DNA of 64,000 nt. It comes from Carposina sasakii (Eukaryota > Arthropoda > Insecta > Lepidoptera > Carposinidae). Below are positions 22,301 through 30,070 of the stretch, in pieces (the first letter of the stretch is position 1; the number at the start of each line of letters is the position of its first letter). The position numbers were made by a program, and so were the translations under genes. Under the pieces are notes generated by a model. That model was not told the DNA's origin. It did not search any database and saw only the letters and a program-made list of their open reading frames with translations. The stretch covers positions 10,547,501-10,611,500 of the forward strand of contig CP053159.1 of the NCBI GenBank assembly GCA_014607495.2, given 5' to 3'.

Positions 22301-23586
22301 GCTCTTATGAAAACTGGTTTTGCATCTTCCTTTAGCTGCAAATTAATCGAATACTTATTGAATAAGCCCAATTGATCAGAAAACACGCCTTTATACTGTT
22401 TTTGTAAATCTACAATTACTGCGTTGTTATCTTCTTGTGTACAGTATTGTATAGGTAACATGTGTAATTTAAAAATTGATATAAAATCACGTCCTAGTAT
22501 AGGCGGCCCCCCATTTTGAATTACATACACTTTCAAAATATGAGTACGTTCCGCGTAACAAATAGGTAATGGTACTACTCCCAAACAGACAATTTTATCG
22601 CCTGTATATGAAAAAAGTAGTTTTCTAGTTTGTGACAATGGTATAGTATGAAAATGTTGTTTGTAAGTCGCCTCCGAGATCGCAGTGACCGCTGACCCAC
22701 TATCAATTTCAAATTTAAGTCTTACCCCCAAAATTGTTACCGTTTCTAACATGGGCTCCCCTTTTAAAGAACAAATGTTAAAACACTCACCGTCGTCGTC
22801 ATCGCCCTCGTCCATAGTACCCGAACCTACGTAGTTTAATTTTTTACACATCCTACCTAAATGTCCGGTTGCTTTGCACTTTTTACACTTAGACTTAGCG
22901 AAACGGCACTGAGACGATTTATGGTTATTGTAACCACACACTTGACACTGTACTTTACTAAGTTTGGCGCTGGTCCGCGGACCGTCCGCCTGGTCCTGGG
23001 TGATCTGGAACAGCTGGTCCGCGGGAGGGGCGGCGAGCGCACCGCTAGCTGCGGCAGCGCCGGCGCGGGCAGCGCGCACGCTCTCCGCCAGCTCCACCGC
23101 CTTCGCCAGGGACAGCCCGGCGACTTCCTTGGCAAACAGCTTGTCCTTTTCCGGCCCCGGCACCATGCCCATGACAAACCGGTCCCGCAGCGCTTCTTCT
23201 ACGTTACTAAATGCACAATGTACCGTTAGTCCGCGCAGCCTCGCAGCCCATTGGCCGAATGTTTCGCCCTGTTGCTGTGTGGCTGCGTAGAATTTGGACC
23301 GTTCACCGAACCCGCAACGTTTGGGCACGAAATGGTCATCCAGTAAACGTCGGATATCCTCATACGGCACATCGTGTAACTGTTTAGGCAACGCGAGGTC
23401 CGCTGCCAACTTGTAAGTCCTGTCACTGAGTGCGCTCAACAGGATCGCTCGTCGCTTCTCTCCAGTAGCATCGCTTGTTGCGTTGATGTCGTTGGCGATG
23501 AACCACTGTGCAATCCGAAACTTGTACGACTCCCAAGTTTGCTCGTTGTGGTCAAACGCCGATAATATACCAAATAAAGAAGTCAT
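19396..23586 (-). CDS. Gag-Pol polyprotein of the gypsy element (single frame)
   Basis: 1,396 aa starting at an ATG 37 nt downstream of the primer site. Gag occupies about residues 1-255 with two CCHC knuckles (C214-x2-C-x4-H-x4-C and C234-x2-C-x4-H-x4-C) that bind the element RNA. The protease has DSG at 295-297. Reverse transcriptase covers about 425-610 with KLDLSNAY (catalytic D516) and LLDD (576-579) in place of the usual YxDD. RNase H has TVDASSCGLG (about 723) and TDHKPLL (793). Integrase has the HHCC finger (H954, H958, C988, C991) and the catalytic triad D1019, D1074, E1110. A proline- and acid-rich tail of about 130 residues follows. Gag and Pol are fused without frameshift or stop, so how Gag is made in excess is not evident. 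No env follows. The gag segment is notably GC-rich (alanine-rich stretch near 170-190) compared with the surrounding DNA. Confidence 0.95.
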   Translation of the reverse strand: MTSLFGILSAFDHNEQTWESYKFRIAQWFIANDINATSDATGEKRRAILLSALSDRTYKLAADLALPKQLHDVPYEDIRRLLDDHFVPKRCGFGERSKFYAATQQQGETFGQWAARLRGLTVHCAFSNVEEALRDRFVMGMVPGPEKDKLFAKEVAGLSLAKAVELAESVRAARAGAAAASGALAAPPADQLFQITQDQADGPRTSAKLSKVQCQVCGYNNHKSSQCRFAKSKCKKCKATGHLGRMCKKLNYVGSGTMDEGDDDDGECFNICSLKGEPMLETVTILGVRLKFEIDSGSAVTAISEATYKQHFHTIPLSQTRKLLFSYTGDKIVCLGVVPLPICYAERTHILKVYVIQNGGPPILGRDFISIFKLHMLPIQYCTQEDNNAVIVDLQKQYKGVFSDQLGLFNKYSINLQLKEDAKPVFIRARPIAFALRDKIDKEIDRLVSLGVLKPVEHARYASPIVPVLKKNGSIRICADYSTGVNKQLLIDHYPLPTVTELFSKLHGGQQFSKLDLSNAYNQFALNNESQEITCINTHRGLFKYTRMVFGLASAPAIFQRAMETLVGGLPGTLCLLDDVLVTGHNRAEHLDRLSAVLHKLQDAGLTLQKDKCEFFKDEINYLGYVINKNGLKKSSQKIEAIVSAPVPGSVKDLQSFLGLVNYYRNFVPRASTILSPLYDLLKKGVQWSWTDKHDESFREIKKCLASEQVLTHFNRDAHIILTVDASSCGLGAILSQIEPDGCEKPIAFASRTLNAAEKRYSQIQKEATAIIFGVKRYHQYLYGRATPFTLRTDHKPLLSIFGHNRGVPEVTANRLQRYALFLAGYNYQIEFVRSADNSADYLSRASLPASDGARACGDDDALEPLDRASYMHFVIDGTLPVTLQQIRDETSKDPILIKVKNFIINGWPKHVMQIDLKPYHLCRLQLSVENGCLMRGHKLIIPKTLQQMILSELHRSHLGIVKTKAEARSRFWFPGIDAMIEHMVGSCDVCIQLRPSPARAPLARWQYPPEPFYRLHIDFLGPINGVSYLVVVDAYSKWIEVYNMKGSTTTTSTIQKMYDFFSRHGVPNTIVSDNGVSFTSNEFKTFCTANGISHVTSPAYHPASNGQAESYVRVVKKGIKSSLLRNRGVQSSNNELLKYLFDYRNSIHSATGVSPAELVYGRKLRTRLDLLKTNHNNKSLPSPISIPNDKNICKQSSRIKPQESNPNIIYFSPGDQVLFKKYYSNSKFTWLRGIIVSKLGKVTYTVRDLSTQLCVKKHKNQIVLFKGTDYYSDKTSSWDIDVDEDDDSLSTEQPSLPMPTSSEPAANAEGEQEPPVLATLPAPVTLTPPVELATPAPVTPPPAATGDVTEDDDDEYLEALPGPSTEPVSEVPQSEENAISRTKRNRPKINYKLYF

Positions 23587-23622
23587 TATTTTAGATATTT
23601 TTTTCCAAAATTATTGAGGGTA

Positions 23623-23633
23623 CCTCGTCGCCA
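23623..23633 (-). other. Primer-binding site, tRNA-Ser
   Basis: On the element strand TGGCGACGAGG starts one base after the 5' LTR. It is complementary to CCTCGTCG plus CCA, which is the 3' end I know for eukaryotic tRNA-Ser(GCU). Confidence 0.85.
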
Positions 23634-23634
23634 C

Positions 23635-23748
23635 TGTTAGGTATGTAGGTTGGAGACAAGTGAAACAACCGGTAGTTGGTAGCGCACTGACGTGTATTTA
23701 CAATAGCTCGATACAGTGGTGTGGGTAACCTCACACACATATATAACA
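23635..23748 (-). repeat. 5' LTR of the gypsy element
   Basis: Identical to 19239-19352. It should hold the promoter; on the element strand a TATA-like TTATATATG is right at its start and no canonical AATAAA is obvious. Confidence 0.95.
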
Positions 23749-23753
23749 GAAAT
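23749..23753. other. LTR-element target duplication GAAAT, right
   Basis: Partner of 19234-19238. Confidence 0.9.
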
Positions 23754-24125
23754 ATTTTAAGAATATAATATTATACTCGCTCATAAGCCTATCAAAACAA
23801 ACTCCCATTATTGATATGGTATGGTACTGATATGGTAATGTGGAATTACTGATTTTTGTATGCTGTGGCCTTTCCATCCATCAAATTCACGCATGCGCAT
23901 TCGCTGAATTGCATGGCCTTAATTTTTCCTTTGTGCATGGTAAGTAAACGAGGCTGTCGAATTTTAATGTTTTGTGACTTACTTCTTTCAAACCATGTAA
24001 CTGATCGACTATAGAAAAGCTATAGTTTCCTAGAATAGCGGTGCCGCTATATAGCGGCCAAGAAATTGTAAGATGATAGCCATCTTTACGATGCCGACAT
24101 GTAAAACGTACCTTTTTAGGAAACC

Positions 24126-24210
24126 ATCATCACATCATCTATCCACTGTTGGACATAGGCTTCCTCCAGAACACGCCATAAGGCGACTGCTATGAAGGGT
24201 TTTTGCCCAT
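24126..24210 (+). repeat. Repeat Z fragment
   Basis: CATCATCACATCATCTATCC, CACTGTTGGACATAGGCTTCC, CAGAACACGCCATAAGGCGAC, then GGTTTTTGCCCAT; truncated at the right. Confidence 0.7.
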
Positions 24211-24239
24211 ATGTATTAACAATATTATATGCCATAGCT

Positions 24240-24440
24240 TCACTACATATTATAAAACAAAGTCGCTTGCCGCTGTCTGTCCGTCCTTATGTATGCTTAA
24301 GATCTATCAAACTAGGAAACGGATTTTGATGCGGTTTTTTTTAATAGATAGAGTGATTCACGAGGAAGGTTTATAATGTATAACTAGGGAGCCATCCCGG
24401 CTTCGCACGCTCACGCGGGCGAAGCTGTGGGCGGCCGCTA
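24240..24440 (-). repeat. LINE tail fragment, minus orientation
   Basis: On the minus strand starts near ACTAGCGGCCGCCCACAGC, and includes TTCGCCCGCGTGAGCGTGC and CCGTTTCCTAGTTTGATAGA. The 'gcgggcgaagc' to 'cggccgctagtt' end is typical of dispersed lepidopteran LINE tails. Confidence 0.5.
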
Positions 24441-24619
24441 GTTAAGTAATATAGGATCACGGTTGGTATGGTAACATTTTCTACCGTAGTACGTTCGTAG
24501 ATCGTAGCATATGCTACGTATACTGCTACGGTTATCCTGTTGAAAAACGAAAATGTATTTATTTGATATCAACTCAAAACCCTTTGAAATTTTCCTTAGG
24601 CTCAATTTACACCGCCGCC

Positions 24620-24988
24620 GTGGAATGAAATGCATTTTTAATTTGATTATCCGCATTGTTTGCTTTCGCGCTAATTGTATCGGACGATCCTGTGACTAGT
24701 TAAATGGGCTTATTGGCTATTGTGTGATACTTTGCTGTTTTTTGGATCACTTTTGATCACTTCTCCATTAGGGTTGATAATTTTTTTTTTTTACTTTTTT
24801 GAGCGCAACTTTTTTTTTTTAATCATCCATAGGTCTAAATTATGTTTAAGTTATTATCTAAGGCCAACTTAAATGAACTATAAAAAAAGGAAAATTTCGG
24901 AATTTTCCTGCGAAAATTTTCAGTAGTTTTTGAATCATGGTCTGAATTGCCACGTCAATATTTGCCTGGCCGACACAAACATCCTGTA
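24620..24988 (-). mobile_element. DNA-element family E, copy 1
   Basis: Reverse complement of the family at 44147 and 54606: shared blocks GATAATCAAATTAAAAAT, TCGGACGATCCTGTGACTAG, GGCTTATTGG.TATTGTGTGA, TTTTCCTGCGAAAATTTTC, CAATATTTGCCTGGC and the terminus CATCCTGTA. Confidence 0.7.
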
Positions 24989-25029
24989 TAATATTAATTG
25001 GAGTACGGAGAAGCTTTTGTAGCATTCTG

Positions 25030-25058
25030 CAGTCCACGCGGACGAAGTCGCGGGCAGG
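25030..25058 (-). repeat. RTE-like tail R, short fragment
   Basis: AGTCCACGCGGACGAAGTCG followed by CGGGCAG is the inverse of the family R start. Only about 28 bases survive. Confidence 0.5.
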
Positions 25059-25221
25059 TGAGTTAAACACGGGATATCCAAATGAAAATAGCACTTCATT
25101 ATTGCTATAAATTGCGTGTAGGTATACCGCACGCCTAAATCGTAAAATAAAGCTGTCGTAACAAATGTCACAGGAACAATAAAATACCCCAGCCGAAATA
25201 TTATTAGGCCTCTGCCTCAAA

Positions 25222-25534
25222 ATTGGCGGGCGCGGCGGCGGGACGGCGGCGGGTACGAGTATTCGAGTATAGATGATACGAGCATTTTCGAAATCAGCGG
25301 GGCGGGCGCGGGCTGCGACCGGGTGTCAAGCGGTGACAGCCCCGCGCTTTTGGGTGTTGTGCAATTTATTTTTGTATAAAAAATATGCGGTATGAGATTA
25401 TTCTCTCGCAGACACAACACTACGCCGCTACAGAGCAGCGCGGGCTACCCGCTGGTTTTGGAAACGGGTCAGATGTAAGGGTAAAGACTAAGGTGAGTGC
25501 TGGGCTGGGTAAACGCAGTTCTTCTTATTACTCC
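25222..25534 (+). promoter_or_regulatory. GC-rich island with promoter-like motifs (speculative)
   Basis: 25222-25360 is strikingly GC-rich (GGCGGGCGCGGCGGCGG) in an AT-rich region. It is followed by a TATA-like TATAAAAAA at 25375 and, about 110 bases further on, a consensus donor AAG|GTGAGT at 25491/25492. This could be the promoter and first noncoding exon of a plus-strand transcript, but I find no downstream exon to connect it to. GC-rich transposon residue is an alternative. Confidence 0.25.
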
Positions 25535-25639
25535 GGGATAAGCACGAACCTCTTGATAGTCCGTAACGCTATCGTCCAACTTAGATTTTGCTAGCGAGTC
25601 ACTAGCGTTACGCCGCGTAAAAAGGTTCGTGCTTACCCC
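25535..25639. mobile_element. Small hairpin element, about 105 bp
   Basis: Terminal inverted repeats GGATAAGCACGAACCT at the left and AGGTTCGTGCTTACCC at the right, with an inner pair CGTAACGCTA/TAGCGTTACG. It is probably a MITE or a decayed palindrome. Confidence 0.55.
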
Positions 25640-26136
25640 ACTGCTCTTTTCTACTCGTACATACCCAATATGGCCGTGCTTTTAATTCGTATCCCTCAGA
25701 ATCTCAAAATAGACCTCTGTTGGTCACAGGGGTTAAGCCTATAAAAATATTCTCTTAAAATAAAGAAAATCAACACAATCCGACATACGAGTAATCCTCA
25801 TCTGACATGTCTGACATGTTAATTTTGAAGATTTTTCGTTCAACATAAAAATGTTGAGGCTTTGGAGATTTTGTTCTCACTTTTAATTTAAAGATAATCT
25901 AATAAGTTACAGCTTTACTAGTTGCTTACCGTAGATAAATAGTTATTTCTCATTCCAGTAGGGAATTCCGGATTTTTTTTCTAGTGGACGTCTCCTAGTC
26001 ATAAACTACTTTCCTACCAAATTTCATCCCGACAGGTTCAGTTGTCTTGAGCTTTGCCTTGTTAGAGCAGCCTGTCAGTGACGTTGCGTTTCATCGTTTC
26101 ATGTAGTACCTATAAGTAGGTAACAATATAGTTATA
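25640..26136. other. Intergenic with LINE-tail remnant
   Basis: A fragment of tail family R lies at about 25980-26075 (CTAGTGGACGTCTCC...CTACCAAATTTCATCC). Nothing else is recognisable. Confidence 0.45.
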
Positions 26137-26402
26137 TACAGGATGTAACAAAAAGGGTATGTTAAGCGAAAAGCTATGAATATAGCTCATTATAAAGAAC
26201 CTATTCCCAAAATTTAAGACTCGAAATCACATGTTTATTTTTCAAGATTGTATGAACACGCCTGACTTGTTTAGAAATTCTCCATACTAACTGGAAAAAT
26301 AAACATTTGATTTCGAGTCTCAAATTTCGGGAATAGGTTCTCTATAGTTGGCTATTTTCATAGCTTTTCGCTTAACATACCCCTATATATATATATATAT
26401 AT
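26137..26402. mobile_element. Foldback MITE family B, copy 2, ending in (AT)n
   Basis: Left end TACAGGATGTAACAAAAAGG, arms with TATGTTAAGCGAAAAGCTATG on both sides. The right terminus is replaced after AACATACCCC by an (AT)n microsatellite at 26384-26402. Confidence 0.8.
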
Positions 26403-27036
26403 AATATCTCAAACAGAGAGCGTATCTATCACGCGGTAGGGCATTTTTATTGTTGTATTGAACCAGGCTATACCTATCACACAGAGCGAATACCATGGAG
26501 AAGGAATGCGAATACGTTCTGCTCTGATGCAGCGTTATTACGTCGCATTGTATTGTATTTGTCAAAGCATTCACATGAAGCCCACTTGTTGACGAGGCCT
26601 GTAAAATCAATACTTACGCATTTTTAGTTCAGGCGGTGATTCTGAAAAGTAGGTTATTTGTTGCTTAGTACCCACGACACAAGACCTTAGGGATCTTAAT
26701 ATGGGACTAGGTTAATGTGTTGTGTAGTGTGTGAATATGTGTGAATATGAACATATTTGTTTGCGTTTTTTGATTAAATCCTTTAGGTATCTTTTTGTGC
26801 ATGGCCATTAGTGATATTATTAATATGTATATGCAGACAGATTACCCTAATCTGCTTATGGTTACTCTGACAAAGTTGTGAAATATCGCCTTTATATCAG
26901 AAAATAGTAGTATTATATTATTCTTTTGATTCTAGCGTAACAGCGTAACATTAGAGCTGCAGTTACTGCAATACTACACTAATCAGCTTAACATGTGAGC
27001 TCCAGCATCCTTGCATACTTTATATCTGCGTTGTAA
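26403..27036. other. Intergenic, no gene seen
   Basis: No supportable exon or repeat. Confidence 0.5.
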
Positions 27037-27305
27037 GGCCCATAGTACACGGCGTATTTTAAACGCGCCGACGACGCGCGTTTCAGGAACGCGCGTCTTC
27101 GGTGCCGTAGACGCTGATTGTTGCGTTTGCATTGATGATATAAGATTGATGATGTAAGTTTCAAAATTAATTAAGTACAGGCGCGTTTTACGATCGCTAC
27201 GTGTGCTTAGGTTACGAGGTTGCGTTCAAATCTCGTATGAAGCGCGTATACGCGCGTTATCTGCGCGTCGTCGGCGCGTTTAAAATACGCCGTGTACTAT
27301 GGGCC
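27037..27305. mobile_element. PIF/Harbinger-like MITE, 269 bp
   Basis: Terminal inverted repeats of about 43 bp are perfect: GGCCCATAGTACACGGCG at the left and its exact inverse at the right, with TAA directly repeated outside both ends (27034-27036 and 27306-27308). The 3-bp TAA/TTA duplication and GG..CC termini fit PIF/Harbinger. The arms are unusually CpG-rich (GCGCCGACGACGCGCG). No coding capacity. Confidence 0.8.
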
Positions 27306-27437
27306 TAACAGCGTCGACTGATGCGGATTAGTCACCAAAAACAAAAAAAAATGAATAAACATGTATCCAAAGAATGCTTACAGATATAATATATAATTCA
27401 CATGCAAAAGGAAAATTGACTGTACCCACGTAAATTC

Positions 27438-27872
27438 ATATGAAATCTATCTTGGGGTGGAACACATAAAACCATCATACTATCTCTCGAGCGAGCTCAA
27501 CGCGCAATACTTAAGGTGGCTACGTTTCGTCCCTTCCTATTTCCAACTTCCCTACTTTATAATTCTTGCAAGGTGCTAACCGTCCGCCAGCTTTTTATAA
27601 TGCACACTGTTCTAAAACAGCACAAAGTGCTTGCTTATGATCATGACGTGACTAACAAAAGACGAAAAGATATTGTTTGTACTGTTTCCTCAACACCGTT
27701 TGCTTTTACAAATAGATTTTTTGCCTATATGGGACCCTTGTTATACAATAGAATAAATAAAGTTTATTACATATATAACCTCAATTACTTTGATTGTAAG
27801 AAACAAGTTTACAAATGTCTGCAGGAGCTGTCCTATGACGAAACCGAGAACTTGCTTACGGTAGATAAATAG
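27438..27872 (+). pseudogene. C-terminal fragment of a LINE pol protein
   Basis: The open frame carries WGGTHKTIILSLERAQRAIL, KVLTVRQLFIMHTVLK and YDCKK-like NYFDCKKQVYKCL, the pattern after the reverse transcriptase in CR1/Jockey-type elements. The frame has no native start and no RT motifs, so it is a dead 5'-truncated copy. It differs in sequence from the LINE at 13576. Confidence 0.7.
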
Positions 27873-28205
27873 TAAATATATAGTTTTAAATTATTTTTAT
27901 GTAAAAAAAAAAAAAAGTTATATAGTATATCAAAATGTAACACTCTTTTTTACATGTGTTTATTTAGTTTTAATTTTTATGTAAAGAAATAGTTATATAG
28001 ATCAAAATGTAAGAATCTTTTATGCATGTATTTATTAATTTACTTTTCATAATCATGAGTTTTCGCAAACCTAAAGCACAGGCTCAGCCTAGTTTAGGTA
28101 AATTTTATATACTACCTATTTAAATTTTAAGATTTTTAATGTATGTATACCAAATGTTTGATATTAAATAAATTTTATTATTATTATTTATTATTATTAT
28201 CTATC
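27438..28205 (+). mobile_element. 3' end of a CR1-type LINE
   Basis: A C-terminal piece of a CR1/Jockey-type pol protein ends at 27872 and is followed by about 330 bp of AT-rich 3' UTR that ends in a (TTA)n tail near 28170-28200. The upstream part is missing. Confidence 0.7.
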
Positions 28206-28503
28206 TATACATATAATAAGAATGTAACGGATTGTAAGACCTTTATCAACGCAGTAGGACCCAAAACGATGATTTTTTGAATTTTTGTCTGTCTGTTTGT
28301 CGGTTTGTCTGTGCGTTTGTGCACGCTAATCTCAAAAACGGCTGAACCGATTTCGATGCAGTTTTCAGGAATATATTGTGACAGGTCCCACTTAACATAT
28401 AGGCTAGTTTTTATCCCGGGAAAATGATTTTATCCCGGATAATTTCGACATTTTGATTTTTTTTTGTAGTCCACGCGGACGGAGTCGCGGGCGTCCACTA
28501 GTA
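28203..28503 (-). repeat. RTE-like LINE tail R, minus orientation
   Basis: Minus strand begins ACTAGTGGACGCCCGCGACT, then CCGTCCGCGTGGACTAC, TTATCCGGGATAAAATCAT, AAGTGGGACCTGTCACAATA and GGTTCAGCCGTTTTTGAGAT, with a GTTTGTC-rich end. Closely similar to 45160 and 48607. Confidence 0.75.
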
Positions 28504-28965
28504 TGTAAATATAAGTGGAATCCATGGTCTTCCACACCCTACCTAATCTTGCACGTAACACATATATTTCTGGTAGATATATCTCATTATCGGCGGATAA
28601 ACGAAAGGCGAACTTTTGATAACATAATTTTTGTAATAAGCGATCTGAGCTCAAGGCTTATTATTCGTTCACTTGGCGGCGGCAGCGGCATCGCGATTGC
28701 GCTGCGCGATAAAATAAAAAGTTATTTTTTCAGCATATGAAGTAGGAAGTTCATTTAGAACTTTATGTGTATAAATTTCTTCAAGATTTAGCATCATATT
28801 TAGCCGTGTTATTAAATAGATAGATAAATAAGAAAGACCGACAGAAGAAGTAGTTCATTTAGAGCACCCTGCTATGAAACAAACGATCCTCTAACTGGCT
28901 CTAACAGTTTATAATGCCTATTAAGAATGGCTAATAACAGACACGATTTTATGTATCTTCTTTAT
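28504..28965. other. Intergenic, no gene seen
   Basis: About 28860-28945 shares blocks (CACCCTGCTAT, TTATAATGCCTATT) with 36800-36880, likely an old repeat. No exon. Confidence 0.45.
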
Positions 28966-29225
28966 ATCATCATCATCAGCCTATTGCAGTCCACTGCTGG
29001 ACGTAGGCCTCCCCCAGGGCACGCCACAAGACTGCCATGGGGGGTATTTGCCCATAGTCACCACGCTGGGCAGGCGGGTTGGTGACCGCAGTTTGTATTT
29101 TGGACTGTGTTGTCAACACGGGAGGCACTGCTGCCCACCTCCCGGAAACCCTTAATCGCCTTGTACGATACCCACGGGCAGACATGGGGTGGTACGAATT
29201 CTACTCTGTCGGCACCACGCGCCCT
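28966..29225 (+). repeat. Repeat Z, long copy
   Basis: Has all blocks: CATCATCATCAGCCTATTGC, GTCCACTGCTGGACGTAGG, CACGCCACAAGACTGCCATG, GCCCATAGTCACCACGCTGG, GTTGGTGACCGCAG, CACCTCCCGGAAACCC, TCGCCTTGTACGATACCCAC and TCTGTCGGCACCACGCG. It is the most complete copy in the window. Confidence 0.85.
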
Positions 29226-29689
29226 TCTTTATATAATTAACCTAAAATTGAACAGCTGTTGGTTGATTAGGTACTTGATTAAATTAAAATTAATAAGTAT
29301 GAAGAAACATGATTAAATAAATAACCCTCTGTTGTATAACAACGGATAACAAAATTCGTTTCTAAGTGTTTTGTGAATAAAAAGCTTTGATCCTATTATA
29401 TTTTAACAAGAGCTTTATATTGAAATTCAAACATTAGTATTAGATATTAACAATAGCGAAGTTTTGTTTCTAGGGCGATAATATATAGGTAATAATGTTT
29501 TATTGGGTTGGGAAAAACAATAAGCAGTATTTTCTCTTTTATCTTTGCTCAATGTTTACCAAACCTTGTTACCAACCAACTGTTGATCATCGATTTAAGA
29601 GGTCGTTCCCACTTGTCGGGTGTCGAGCAAGTTTAATCCGATATCCCAGTGGCAGAGCATTTATATGAATTCATACTTGTCGGGAACAC
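29226..29689. other. Intergenic, no gene seen
   Basis: AT-rich, nothing recognised. Confidence 0.5.
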
Positions 29690-30070
29690 CTTTTATGTCG
29701 TCGCCGATAACAAGGTGGCTTGTCAGGCCTCAACGCCGCCCTGAAAAAAACAGTGCCGAGTCCCGCTCCCCTACGAGTCATGGGCGCTGTTCAAATTTAT
29801 CCCATGTCGAGCGGGGCCGACCCCCCTCCCCATTACCTCATCAGGATTGGGTGCACGTGCACCTACCATTTTCTTTCCTTGGCTGTCTATATTTGCTTTC
29901 TTAACCACTGGGCTATCATATCCCATCGGACTATGAGAGTAACGGAATAGAGAGTGCATCTGTGTTTGCGCACACACTTGTGCACTATAATATCTCCTGC
30001 GTACCTGGCCAATCTCCGTAGAGATTGGTCGCCTTGGCCGAAATACGGTCGGAGATCATCATCATCATAT
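29690..30070 (+). mobile_element. Rearranged SINE family 1 copy with an unidentified GC-rich leader
   Basis: 29900-29920 holds a piece of the tRNA-like head in minus orientation (CTTAACCACTGGGCTATCAT), joined directly to the plus-orientation body (CCCATCGGACTATGAGAG to ACGGTCGGAGATCATC at 30060). The preceding 200 bp (GGCCTCAACGCCGCCCTG, GAGCGGGGCCGACCCCC) is GC-rich and unidentified. This copy shows the uninterrupted 3' end CGGTCGGAGATC, the empty site for the insertion at 62985. Confidence 0.65.

Larger units (their letters stand above)
19239..23748 (-). mobile_element. Full-length Ty3/gypsy LTR retrotransposon
   Basis: 4,510 bp, minus strand. Two 114-bp LTRs (TGTTAT...CTAACA on the element strand) are identical base for base, a 5-bp target duplication GAAAT flanks the element, a primer site complementary to tRNA-Ser follows the 5' LTR, and a polypurine tract precedes the 3' LTR. 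A single gag-pol frame of 1,396 codons is intact and there is no env frame. Identical LTRs mean a recent insertion. The tRNA-Ser primer, two CCHC knuckles and lack of env suggest the Mag-like branch, which is tentative. Apart from a possible need for host factors, nothing visible prevents activity. Confidence 0.95.

Noticed and set aside
22857..23290. Several GC-rich open frames overlapping the gypsy gag on both strands
   Set aside because: They are shadows of the alanine-rich, GC-rich gag reading frame.
23622..23640. tRNA-related gene at the 'cctcgtcgcca' site
   Set aside because: It is the primer-binding site of the gypsy element, positioned one base from the LTR.
24858..25220. 120-codon minus-strand frame
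   Set aside because: It runs through the end of DNA-element E and a LINE-tail fragment and has no protein-like motif.
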